Assembly: GCA_902729315.2 (NCBI GenBank)
Contig: LR746269.1
Span: 3,916,001 to 3,980,000, forward strand
Length of the DNA: 64,000 bases
Direction of reading: 5' to 3'
DNA from: Spirodela intermedia
Lineage: Eukaryota > Streptophyta > Magnoliopsida > Alismatales > Araceae
This document shows, in pieces, positions 48,470-60,000 of the stretch (position 1 is its first letter; the number at the start of each line of letters is the position of its first letter). A program made the translations under genes and the position numbers. The notes beneath the pieces were generated by a model. It saw only the letters and a program-made list of their open reading frames with translations, was not told where the DNA came from and ran no database searches.

Positions 48470-50767
48470 ATGCAGGATGATTACCGCTGCCGGCACTCCG
48501 GCCCCCGCGTCAGATTACACTTCGTCTCCCTTATCGTGGCCTGCGTTCTCAGCCATTACCTTCCCACGAGCTGTGCCCAGCTGTCATCCGTGGTCGGCGG
48601 CGACGGGGACGGTGGCGCCGCGGAGCACCCCTCCGTGTACATCGTCCATGTGAGGAAGCCCAAGCGGATGCTGTACGCGGGGCCGAAGAAACTGGAGGCC
48701 TGGCACCGGTCTTTCCTACCGTCCCCTGCTCTCGACTCCGGCGAGCCGCGGCTGGTCTTCTCGTACAGCAGGGCCATGAGCGGGTTCGCTGCAAGGCTCA
48801 CGCCGGAGGAGGCGGAGACCATGGCGGCGAAGGACGGCGTCCTCGGAGCGGTCCGAGACCGGGCGCTCCTTCCGCAGACGACGCACACCCCCGATTTCCT
48901 CCGCCTGCGGCCGGACATGTGGCGTGCCGCCAACCGCGGGGAGGGGATCATCGTCGGCATGGTGGACACCGGCATCAACCCCGACCACGTCTCCTTCGAG
49001 GGCGCCAAGGGACGGCGCCCGCCGTGGAAGTGGCGGGGGTACTGCGAGTTCTACGGCCGCCGCACCTGCAACCGCAAGCTCGTCGGCGCGAGGAGCTACT
49101 ACGCCGGGGGCGGCGAGGCGGCGCAGCCGCTGCCATACGATGTCGATGGGCACGGGACGCACACGGCGGGAGCGGCAGTGGGTAAGGAGGTGGGAGGCGC
49201 CGGGGTCTACGGGTATGCCGACGGGACGGCGGCGGGGGCGGCCCCGGCGGCGCATCTGGCCATCTACAAAGCGGCGACGGTGGCGGAGGTCTTGGCCGCG
49301 ATAAACCAGGCCATCCACGACCGCGTGGACGTCCTCTGTCTCCCCATGGCTTCCCCGGAGGGGGGCGCCCCTTATTTCCTCGACGGCGTGGCGATCGGGG
49401 CGCTGGCGGCAGTGCGAGAGGGGATCCTCGTCGTCGCCGCCGCAGGCAACTACGGGCCCTCGCTGGGGACCCTCCGCAACGAGGCACCCTGGATTATGAC
49501 CGTTGCGGCCAGCACCACCGATAGGGTCCTGAGAGCGTCCCTCCGTCTTGGGAATGGGCAGGAGTTCGCCGGAGAGTCTATCTTCCACGACGACACCGAC
49601 AACATATTCGGCCAATTGCCCCTAGTCTACCCCACGGCAAAACGGCTACCGGCCGCCATGGCGTGCTCCGACCTGCGCGGCGTCAAAGCAGTCGGGAAGA
49701 TCGTCCTCTGCCACACCGGCGGCAACATCAGCGCCGCAGAGAAGGCCAAGGCCGTGAAGGATGCCGGAGGAGTCGCCATGGTGATGATGAACTCCCAGAA
49801 AAGGGGCTTCACCATCGCGGAGCTCCCCGACGTCGACCTCCCCACCGTGGCCGTCGACTACAACACCTCGCTCCAGCTCGTCGACTATCTCGCCCACTCC
49901 CTCCACCCGACGGCGGCCGTCGTCCCTGGCGGCACCGCCTACCAGGCGCAACGGGCCCCCGCCGTGGCTGGGTTCTCCTCGCGGGGGCCGAGCGCCGTCA
50001 ACGGGGGGATCCTCAAGCCCGACGTGCTCGCCCCCGGAGTAAGCATCGTCTCGGCATCGCACACGACGAAGACAGGCTTCTTTCTCGACTCCGGCACCTC
50101 CGTCGCCGCTGCCCACGTGGCCGGCGTCGCGGCGATCGTGAATAGGTCCAACCCGGACTGGACGCCGGCCATGATTCGGTCAGCGATCATGACCACAACC
50201 ACGCTCATGGACCGCGCCGGCGACCCCATTGCCGACCAGACCGGCTCAGCGGCGAACCTGCTCGCAACGGGCGCCGGGCAGGTCGACCCGCCGAGGGCCA
50301 CCGACCCCGGACTCGTCTACAACGTTGACCTCGGCGACTATGTCCGCTACCTCTGCGGTCTGGGCTACACGGACACGCAGGCATCAATCACCGCCGGCTA
50401 TTCGGTGCAGTGCGCCGCAGTCGGGAAGGTCACCCCGGAGCAACTGAACTACCCGTCCATCGCGGCAAGGCTGGCGGCATCTTCCCCCGGCGACACGGCA
50501 ACCGTGCGGCGAACCCTGACCAACGTTCTCCAGTGCTCCACCTCCACGTACCGGGCGAAGGTGGAGCTGCCGCCGGGGGTGACAGCGAAGGTCTCCCCCC
50601 GCCGGCTCTTCTTCTGGAGGCGAGGCCAACGGCGGAGGTTCACGGTGACCTTCTCCTTCGATAACTCCTCCGCTGCGGTGATTCGGGGGGACGTCCAGGG
50701 GGGGCGGCTGTGGTGGTACTCCGGCACGCATGTAGTAGCCACCCCCCTCCTCATCACCGTCGTCTAA
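48470..50767 (+). CDS. Subtilisin-like serine protease (SBT family, intronless)
   Basis: One exon of 765 codons, normal length for plant subtilases. An N-terminal hydrophobic stretch (about 17-36) is the signal peptide. The I9 propeptide (about 54-138) includes YIVHVRKP and FSYSRAMSGFAARL and ends LPQTTHTPDFL. The peptidase S8 domain has catalytic D166 (MVDTGIN), H228 (DGHGTHTAG), oxyanion N327 (AAAGNYGP) and S544 (SGTSVAAAHVAG). A PA domain is inserted at about 375-490, and a fibronectin-III-like domain forms the C-terminus (LNYPSIAARL onward). Motifs resemble the SBT1.2/SDD1-like group of secreted proteases acting in the cell wall. Oddities: the usual Pro in GTSMAAPHVAG is Ala, and the VDVLSLSLG strand reads VDVLCLPMAS with a shortened preceding loop. 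A polyadenylation-type AATAAA lies at 50822. Very GC-rich throughout. Confidence 0.94.
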   Translation: MQDDYRCRHSGPRVRLHFVSLIVACVLSHYLPTSCAQLSSVVGGDGDGGAAEHPSVYIVHVRKPKRMLYAGPKKLEAWHRSFLPSPALDSGEPRLVFSYSRAMSGFAARLTPEEAETMAAKDGVLGAVRDRALLPQTTHTPDFLRLRPDMWRAANRGEGIIVGMVDTGINPDHVSFEGAKGRRPPWKWRGYCEFYGRRTCNRKLVGARSYYAGGGEAAQPLPYDVDGHGTHTAGAAVGKEVGGAGVYGYADGTAAGAAPAAHLAIYKAATVAEVLAAINQAIHDRVDVLCLPMASPEGGAPYFLDGVAIGALAAVREGILVVAAAGNYGPSLGTLRNEAPWIMTVAASTTDRVLRASLRLGNGQEFAGESIFHDDTDNIFGQLPLVYPTAKRLPAAMACSDLRGVKAVGKIVLCHTGGNISAAEKAKAVKDAGGVAMVMMNSQKRGFTIAELPDVDLPTVAVDYNTSLQLVDYLAHSLHPTAAVVPGGTAYQAQRAPAVAGFSSRGPSAVNGGILKPDVLAPGVSIVSASHTTKTGFFLDSGTSVAAAHVAGVAAIVNRSNPDWTPAMIRSAIMTTTTLMDRAGDPIADQTGSAANLLATGAGQVDPPRATDPGLVYNVDLGDYVRYLCGLGYTDTQASITAGYSVQCAAVGKVTPEQLNYPSIAARLAASSPGDTATVRRTLTNVLQCSTSTYRAKVELPPGVTAKVSPRRLFFWRRGQRRRFTVTFSFDNSSAAVIRGDVQGGRLWWYSGTHVVATPLLITVV

Positions 50768-53700
50768 CGACGGCCACGTAAAAGGAGTTCCGTCATACTC
50801 TTTTGTAGTATAAACTTAGATAATAAAAGATAAAAGACTTCCGTCATTATTTCCCCAAGTTCATGAACCATTTAAGGGGATAATCGGAGGGTTATTTAAA
50901 GGATAATTAGAGGAGGGCTAAACACTTTGCCATATCTAATTCTGACTCAAACGGAATCCTATTGTGCTCTCTTATACGTTTTCTAACTCATTCGATCTGT
51001 TAACTAGATTGGATTTGAATTTGTTGTATATTCATAGGGTTTTTATCAATCATGCTTTTAAAAAATTAATATTATTCATATTAAATATTTCACTATCAAT
51101 AAATGTCGAGCAGCCTAATATCTCTTACAAACTTTATTCAAATTCATAATTACCTGGAAATATTGCGTTTAACTTATCCCACCTATGGAAATATACATAC
51201 CCGCTACTTCAGATTATCCACTCTCTATTGCGATTGGTGTGTGGCCTTAATGCATCCTCAAATACAACCAATGCTTCATGGGTGCCAACTTAGCTAATAT
51301 ATATTTTTTTGTCAAGCTCCTTAGATCTAGAGAATCATTATCTTTATAGAGTAACTATGTCCATCATTGAAGCAATGCTCTGATCATATTATGATTATTA
51401 TCAGTACTAGTATCACCATTAATATTATTATGTCCTGATAATCCTTAGGTTATATAGAAAAATAGCTTTGATTTTCTCACAAATGAGACATGAGTGGAAA
51501 AAATTATTCAAGTGAATAGGGTAAAACCTTCTAAGAATGCAAGTTTTTACATATAACATTATCCATACACTCCTAGATCCCAATGTGTTTGAAACGGTAA
51601 ATTGTATCATAATGATTTAGATCAGAAATTATGACACAATAGGCTGAACTACCATACTTAGTACTAGCATTTATCTAGAAAGAGGGTGTGATGCACAAAT
51701 TAACCTTCAAACGGAAGAGATGATTGGAACATGACATGGAAATTAAATGACACGAGTAGCAGGGAGTGATTTGAATTATGGAAAATTTAGGTGAATAGAA
51801 TATTGGAGAGGAGGGAAAGTATTCATTATTTCTCTAGATGATTATGTTTTTCTTCATCCGCCACCTTTTTAACTACAAACCCCAACTTTAGATAATAGGC
51901 TCCTTTGGATTTAATGATTCTATGGCAATCAAATTTCATTATCTTTTCGTATTTGGATCGACTCTTTTCATCACCTGAGTTATATTACTCAATAGAATGA
52001 TTTCTTTTCAATTCTAGTTCTTCTAACTAGGGTTCTAGCCACCACCTCACTAGAGATATAATATCCATTTTAATAATAAATGATTGGACCAACATGATAG
52101 GGTCCACAATTCTAAATTGTGATGATCAGGACAAGCAATATGGTTGCTCAAATAAGCCAACAGTTGCTTGGTATGCAGTAAGGTTTCCCTAGTTCAAATA
52201 TTAGAAGCACCACCTTCAATTTGAAATATAACAAAAAAGATTAGAACTAACAAAGCACATTACTACATCACAAATCTTGTCAAGTTAATATCCCCCTTAT
52301 CTTCAGACATTAGGCCAGGGTCCTTAGCATCTTCCAGGTCATCAACATAAATGTGGGAATCAGCTCTATTAATTCGCACGAGATTCTAAGTCTATTTGGT
52401 AAATGATCTAATTGTGTCCCCAAATTACAATAGAGGAAAATATGAGATATTTGAAGATTGGAAACGGAAAGACTGTAGATAAAAGAAGAGAAGGTTTTCA
52501 TTTGTTTCCTTCAATGCGTCCACCCTTTGTGATCAATTACAATTTAACTAATTACCCAAGATCTGGACCTTGAAAGTTCATCCCATGTCTATGAGCTTTA
52601 AAACTACTAGACAAAACATCTCATATTGTAAACCTACCTTTTTGAAACTAGATCTTCGAAAACTATATTTAATCCATCATAAGGCTCCAACAATCACAAC
52701 AAATGATGGTACCATTATAGACATTAAAATATAAATCGTGGAGTGTAATAAGAATTTCATGGTTGTATGCCTAACATATAATTAAGTGGTTGAAAATAAT
52801 GCATTCAAAATAACTCGAACTAAATCGAGGACAAAACCAGACTGAACAACATGATTCAAAGTTTTTTTTGTGGGCCCACTAGCCTTTTAAGCTATCAAGG
52901 ATATGATCATTGCAATCTTTATGACAAGGACTCTAAAAAAAATCGTGTGCCCAGCATCAAGTCAACGTGTTATTACCCATCGTGTCAACAACATGCAGTA
53001 GTTGTTGTTGATGATAAATATACTCAACCACTAAAGACCGCAAGACAACCAATTCAAGAGTTCAAGGCCAAGAGTAAACCTTCCATGCCTAAAACACCCG
53101 ACTCCTTTGTAAAATGTGTTTTTGCTCAATTATCAAAAAATAGCAAAATTGTGAGGGTCGCGTTAAATTAGTACACATTTGATACCTGGGTTGATAAAAG
53201 AATCAGTCAAGGTTCCTGGGTAGCATCACCCAACACAAGACTTCGTTTTTTAGCTAAAAAATAATGTATGATAGTGGATATCTCTTCCCATTTGTTCAAG
53301 GCAATATTTAGATAGTAAATTTATGTTTTGATTTTATAGGACTATGCGTGTCCAATGATGACTACTCCCCCCCTTGAAGATAAGGACGACGATTTTCAGC
53401 ACTTTTTTAGGTTACAACCACAAAGTTGTTCTAAATGTGTATCGTGAAAGATTCCAATAACAATTCAGTATGAAACCAGGTACATGTCGGCATAACAGTT
53501 ACGGCTCTCTCTCTCTCTCTCTCTCTCTCTTGATACCTCTGAAATATCAACCCCAATAAGTCTAACAAGTTCTAATAAACACGTAACATTAAGAAAGGTC
53601 CATCGTTTCAATGTGCACTTGTCGTTGTTACTCTTTCTTTGGGTCAGATGGAACTTCATTCACAAGCTTCGCATCCACTTGTTGCACATCTATGCCTCAC

Positions 53701-54051
53701 CTACGACAAAAGAAAAAATAGACTATGACCCGAGCCGGACAATCACAGAGGGAGGGGGGAGGGGGGGAGAGAGGGGAGTAAACTGTCTGTACACGGACAC
53801 GATGAAATCAGCGCTAGCATACACTCCAGCAACAAAAACACCAAGATGCTGCCTCAACATTGATGGAAACTTTATACTTAATATAAGGAAACGAGAGTCA
53901 AAGATGTAAATTGAAAGCCTTCTTCTACAAAATTCTGGGTCTCCAATGGAGCCTGAAGAAGCGGCAAACCAATAACAGCATCAAGAACAAGGTCAACAGA
54001 GCCCCTCAGACTGGAGGAAGATAGCCGAGAGATCAATCATCCCGGCCTGGC
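50768..54051. other. Convergent intergenic region, subtilase / SPB1
   Basis: AT-rich with no supported gene. A (CT)n run lies at 53504-53531. The last 100-150 bases are the SPB1 3' UTR. Confidence 0.65.
53504..53531. repeat. (CT)n microsatellite
   Basis: About 28 bases of near-perfect CT repeat in intergenic DNA. Confidence 0.95.
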
Positions 54052-57000
54052 CTAGTTTCCCCTGCCCCTCTTGTTCTTCGGCATCTGCCCAGCACCCCCT
54101 CCTGGAGCTTTCCGCTTTGGGGCCTTGCCCTTCCCGCCCTTGCCCTTCCCACCTCTGCCACCCTTCTTCGGATCCCCTTTCCCATGTCTGCCCGAGCCCC
54201 GGACCCTCGCATCCTTCTTCATCCGTCGGTCGACCAGTACCTTCCCACTGCCCGGTCTCACCTGGACCCCCTTCTTAGCAACAACATACTCCTTCTGGGG
54301 CTTCTTCGGCACCGCCTTCCGGTACACCTGCTCGATCATCTTACTCTTCGAACGATCTGAAATATCCGTCAGGTCTGAGATGGAGCTGGCCTTCTGCCGG
54401 GCCTTGTCCAGTTTCTTCATGGCTACCCTCTTCTTCCGTGCCTTGGCCTCCGCCACCTTCTTGGCCGGTCGGGCGTCGATTTCCTTGAACTGGGCTTTCA
54501 TGGCGGCAACCTCTTCCTTGGTCACAGGTTTCATTGGCTGCCGATGCTTCCTCTCCTCGTCTATAAACCACGTCGGCAACCCTTCATCGTCAAACAGGTA
54601 CTTGTTATAGGCATCGTCGATGATCTGCTCCCGGGTCTTCTTCCTCAGCATCTTCTTTGCATAGGCCAGGGTTTCGGCCTTCTCATCATCGTCGAGATCA
54701 TCTTCGGAATCATCCTCTTCAGACGATGAGGATTCGTCACTCGACTTCACAGGTTCCGCTGGAACAATCTCAAAATCATTCTGCCGGGCAGCTGTCTTCT
54801 TGTCAGCCACTTCCCTCTCGGACGCCCTCTTCACCTTCAAATCCTTGTTTTCTTGGGGCTTTTCGGCAATTTCTCCGTCGCTGTCTTCTCCACTATCTGC
54901 AAACATGTTCTCTTCGATGGCCTCAGCAAAGATATCTTGGCTAAACCACTTCTCAGTGATCTCCTCCTTTGACGGCTGGTCCTCATTGTGGAGGGACAAA
55001 ACAAGAGGATTCATCTCCACATTGCCCTCATCTCTGTCCGAGTCAACGTCAGCAGAATGGATCAAATCCTCATCGTCAGCACCACCCTGAACAAAAAAAA
55101 AAGGAAAAAAAAAATCAATTAATCAGAGAACAAATAAAAGCCCGGAATGAAGCGTTGGAGACTGATCAAGAATAAAAATAATGGGGGAGCACCACAGTTG
55201 CCCCCAAAAAAACAAAATATTTACTGCTACTGATTTTCTCGGATTAATAATAAAGAGCTCGGGAGAAAATTAAACCTCCAACAACTCGGCATCGCTGCCA
55301 GGAGTCTTCTTCCCCCGATTCTGTTTCTTGATTGTCCCCCCCTTCCTGGTCACATACTGCTCATAAGCATGGTCGAGCAGATCCTCCAGCTGCGCATCAT
55401 ACCTGGAGAAGTGGGGATCAGGTTCATCAAGCAATGTGTTCCTATTTTCGGTGACAGAAAGCATAATCTCTCCTTCGAATTTGAAACAAGTAGATCAAAA
55501 AGGCAGCTAGAGAAGAAGAAGAAGAAGAAGAAGAAGAAGAAGAAGAAGAATATCTCGGAGGAACAAAAGATGACCTCCTCCGTTCTTCGTCAGAATCACT
55601 GTCCTCGGGAGTATCCTCTGCACGAGCTTCTTCTTCGTCGCTGTCTTTAAATTCATCATTTTCAGCACTAGTCTCCATCGAATCGAATGCAACTAAGCTC
55701 TTCTTTCCCTGCACATAGACAAAAAATCAGACAAGAACAGGTAAATTTTGCTGAAGAATAAGATTTAATTCGTTAAAAACATCTCATTCAGCACATCTTT
55801 GGTGAGTATGGAGGGCGAAGCGATACACCGTTAGAGATGTTAACAGAAGGGAACATAGAAACCATCCCAGGTGTTAGAATATCATTGTATCAGATCAGCC
55901 AAAAGCCCAACCCAACACAGCTAGGTATTTCCCCAGTCTCAGGAAACAAAACCAAGCCCAAAAATAAAAGTAGGCACAGATCTGGCCCAGCCTCAGCGCA
56001 GGTTTTGAGGGGGTCCTGGCCCATAACCTCAGAGCACATTTTCCTAGCCACATGGTTGTTCATATTCACCTGCGTGGCAGTCCGTCTTCCTCCCTCCCCA
56101 GTCTTTCTCTCAGAAAAGGGAATAGAGAGGGCCTGGCTGTGGTTTCATGTGGGGACACCCCAGAGATGCTTTTCTCTGAGCCTAGGTAGGACTAGGGTCT
56201 CTTAAAACATGATCAGGTTTCGGCTGCCTTGGCAAGGCCCAGGCTCAGATCAGCCCTTTGTGGACCGAAGAAAAGTCCTAAGATTATCCTTACCGTGTCA
56301 AACAAGAAGTATTTTCCCCTAGAATGCATCATATATCGTTATTTTTTAAAGTAAATAATGATCGAGAAACAGTCTCACAGCACCAGCAATGACCGAACTG
56401 AGAAAGGAAGGTATCTTCAAACCTTCATGGCCGAAATAGAAAACAATTCATGGTCAGTATAGCTATCCAATGTGGCGTCAATCTGTATCCCAGTAGCTTT
56501 CCGCACTTTATCCTGCAGATATCATTACAAAAATGATAAAATCAGAGGCAGAAGATTAAGAGAAGAAATCACTGTTGAAGCTTCTACACTCGATTACTAA
56601 GAATCATTATTAGCTATATTTCTTCAGAGAAACGTTTAGAAACAAAATTTGGCTTTTACTATGTAGTACATATTTTATGCTTGATAAAAAATGACTTCGA
56701 AGCCTAGAGCGATCGAACCTTTGCACGACGTTTTGCCAGGAGCTTTTTCTTCCTCTTCTTCTTGCGTTCCAGAGCATTAGCCAACTCTTCCATTTCATTG
56801 AGCATTTGCTCTTCCTCATCACCCTTGGTGGCTTTGTCCTCTTCAGTAGTTTTGTCAGCAATTTTCTCCGGAGAGAGATCTTTCCTTATCTTCATTCGCC
56901 ATCTAGAAATAAGATGCAGAATCATTAGGGTAATTAAAAAGCAATTAAAATATCCATATATATAATCAACAACAACTTTTTGTTCAAAGTTTTAGAAGAC

Positions 57001-60000
57001 CCATGCTGAGAAACATTAATTAATCATATAAAAGAATAAGAGGATAAAAAACGTAAACAGGCGATTAATTTCGAAATAACTAAGGAATAACAGAAGAACA
57101 AATCAATAGCCAGAAGACTAAATAGTCAAAAAGAAGGCAGCAGATGTCTTCAGAAAGTTTTGAAGATATAGACAGAGGATGAAGATATTTTACCTTAATA
57201 GGCGCTTAAAGCTATGTTTGTCCAAGACATTCAAATCCTCACATAGAAGCTTAACCTGCAATGCAGTTTGAATCCTTTACAAGAACAAAAAACAAAGCTG
57301 CAAGGAAAAATATATGATCATATGTAAAAATTACCTCCTCAGTTGTTAATTCATTGTCTTTGATGGAATCACAAGCAGGGTCATCAAAAGATATTACATT
57401 TACTGTCCCAAGGAATTCCAGGGGCGTTTCTGACCAAATGAAGTCGGAAGCAAACCCCACCTTCCTCAAAGTTGAGACTCCATCTTCATATCTGTTAGAA
57501 GACAAACAGTTTCGCTGATATCAGAAACTTTATCCAGATAAAACCTTCCAACATTTCTCGTAACCCACATTTCCCCCATTTGAGCAAACGGGAAGCACAT
57601 CAAACAACAACAAAAGCCTAACATGGCGATCGCAACCCATCTTTCCCCTCTGAGTAAACGGGAAATACATAAAACAACAACGAAAGCCTAACATGGCAAC
57701 AAAATCACAACTCAATCGTGAATAACAAATATGAGTGGTTGATTCTATTCTTAATGATCCAAAATTTTGAAACTATCAAACAAACATCAGGCATAACAAT
57801 GTTTCAACAAATGATAGAAAAATAAGATTGAATTCTTTTCTAGTCACATTAAAAATGTACATTATTTGAATATGATACCATGTCATGAGTAAATATGTAA
57901 TGTCATCTTCTGCATCAACGATTCTTAATGAGAATCAAAGAATAGCAGAAAACTATCAGGATCGTTAACCTAGAAAATGTAAGTGAAAAACGAAGTTAAA
58001 TAAAAAAATGTATCCATCACAAGAAAGCAAAGCAATAAAATTACCACAAGATAAACATATGTAAGCACCCTTTCCTAAATGGCAGATGAGTTCAGCCATT
58101 CAGATCATCGTATTAAAAAAGTGATACTCTAGAATTCAAAGAAGGTCTAAAAAACAATAGGATATACTTTGGAATTGGTTTTGTGAACATAATGTCTTGT
58201 CTGGAATTGGATATACAGGCGACGAAAAGTCATAACATCCTAGAAAATAAATAGCCTACTTTCCAGAGGCATGATTAAACTTTTATGTCCAAACGTATAT
58301 CAAAATGTGCGTAGACATACTTCATGACGTATATCAGGCATCAAAATGGCGTAGACAGAATAGTGGGACTAAGTAAACATCAATCAAATGGTGACTGATA
58401 CGCTCAGTCGTCAAGATTTTAAAGAACATATGATAACCCATTGTAGTTGTTGAGCTAGTTCTACAAAACGTAGGTAGCCAATGACAAATATATACTACTC
58501 ACCTTGGAGAAGCTATATCTTAATAATATGAGTCATCGTTCATACTGATGGATCAAGAGTGGGTTGAGGATAGTGGCATTGTTAATGTTGCATAGCAAGG
58601 ATGGATAATATAGGAGGTTGGGATTTTGTACGTCCAATGGCCGTGGAATAGTTGTCCTCTTTTATTAATATTAGAGGATCTTCTAAAAGTGTTATTCTTA
58701 AACAAAACATCATTGCAGTTAGGAGTGAGCAGGGAGAAAATAAGCTGTTCACCATATCAGTCTGAAAATATGATTCTTTAGTTTAGCTTAGCATACAACT
58801 TCGACAGGACGAATAGTTTTCAAAAATAAAGGAGGAACATCAGCTAGATTTAGCTATAATTAAAACGAGGGCTAAACAGTGTCCACAACTTATTACGAAG
58901 AACAGTGGATTCATCTGAAAAGGAAAATAATTTATAGCTGGGGACCACAGCTTGACTAAACAATGAAATAATGTACATGTGTACCAAACATCAAAGTGAG
59001 ACCACTGAAGACAAATCCGTAATGGCGTGCAGTAGTCATGCTCTCTGCAAGGAGCTGAGACGGTTTTGGAACAGAAAACAATAAGGATGCTGATGACAGT
59101 AATTAGTGATCTACGAACCACGTGAATATGTGCAACTAACATTGAACGCCCAGGAAAGCTTTTGGAGATAGTATAGACATAGTCATGAAAATTATCAAGA
59201 ACACTTACCAAGAGACATGAACATCATTATTACGAGAGTTTAAAAGAAAAAAAATCAAAATCAAAATCAAAATTTTCAAGTATGGAGGTTATCATGAAAG
59301 ATGCAGCATAAAGCACCTTGAACACAAATACGACATAAAGTAACGAAAGTAGTGATGGAAATAGATCCACATATCTACTCTTTATTAGTTGAGTAATGGT
59401 GTGGAGGCCTTTTATTTTTCTCTAGGTGACTAATAAACTTTATAAACGTAGTTTCTCTACTTATCCATGACAGAGGTAAAATTTTACTATTTTCCTTGCA
59501 AATGCTGTATTCCATTGGTTACTTTGAAATGATATGTAATTCTGTCCCGTCCCTAAGACAAGATGACAAACTTTGAAAGGGCTCACAATTTTCTCGTCCC
59601 CAAACTAGTGCGTGGAAGTTAAGCGTACCTAATCTTTAGCTTCAAAATAAATATGCTTTCAGTTTGATATTCAGACGGACTAGAAACAGATAAAAATGAA
59701 GAATATAGTATGATAAAACCCATTCCGCGCATACCACTCTTTTATAGAGATATGCAAATTAAAATGGGTAAAATGGATTTGTGATACAAGGAACTATTAC
59801 CATGGGTAGATCATTTTAAGAGATATTAACTTTTTTTAATATATTCCTTGTGTTTACCAGTTTCTTTGCAATGCATCAACAGTTAACAACGTTTATTTCT
59901 AAAAAAGAGGTTCTCGTATGAAAACTGATTCGTTGGCCATTCAAATACCATTCTTTTTCATTATTTTCTTATAGATGAAATGGATTTTTTCTAGCTCAAA

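Noticed and set aside
48556-50731. Several long frames opposite and overlapping the subtilase
   Set aside because: Composition shadows of a high-GC gene (Arg/Gly/Pro-rich, no domains).
52851-53171. 106-codon plus-strand frame in the subtilase/SPB1 spacer
   Set aside because: No recognisable family, surrounded by AT-rich non-coding DNA, and the composition is not gene-like for this genome.
55442-55714. SPB1 frame running through the TTC repeat as poly-Ser
   Set aside because: A GT donor at 55574 and the conserved RYDAQLEDLLDHAYE exon from 55402 show the repeat is intronic; read-through ends at a stop and breaks the domain.
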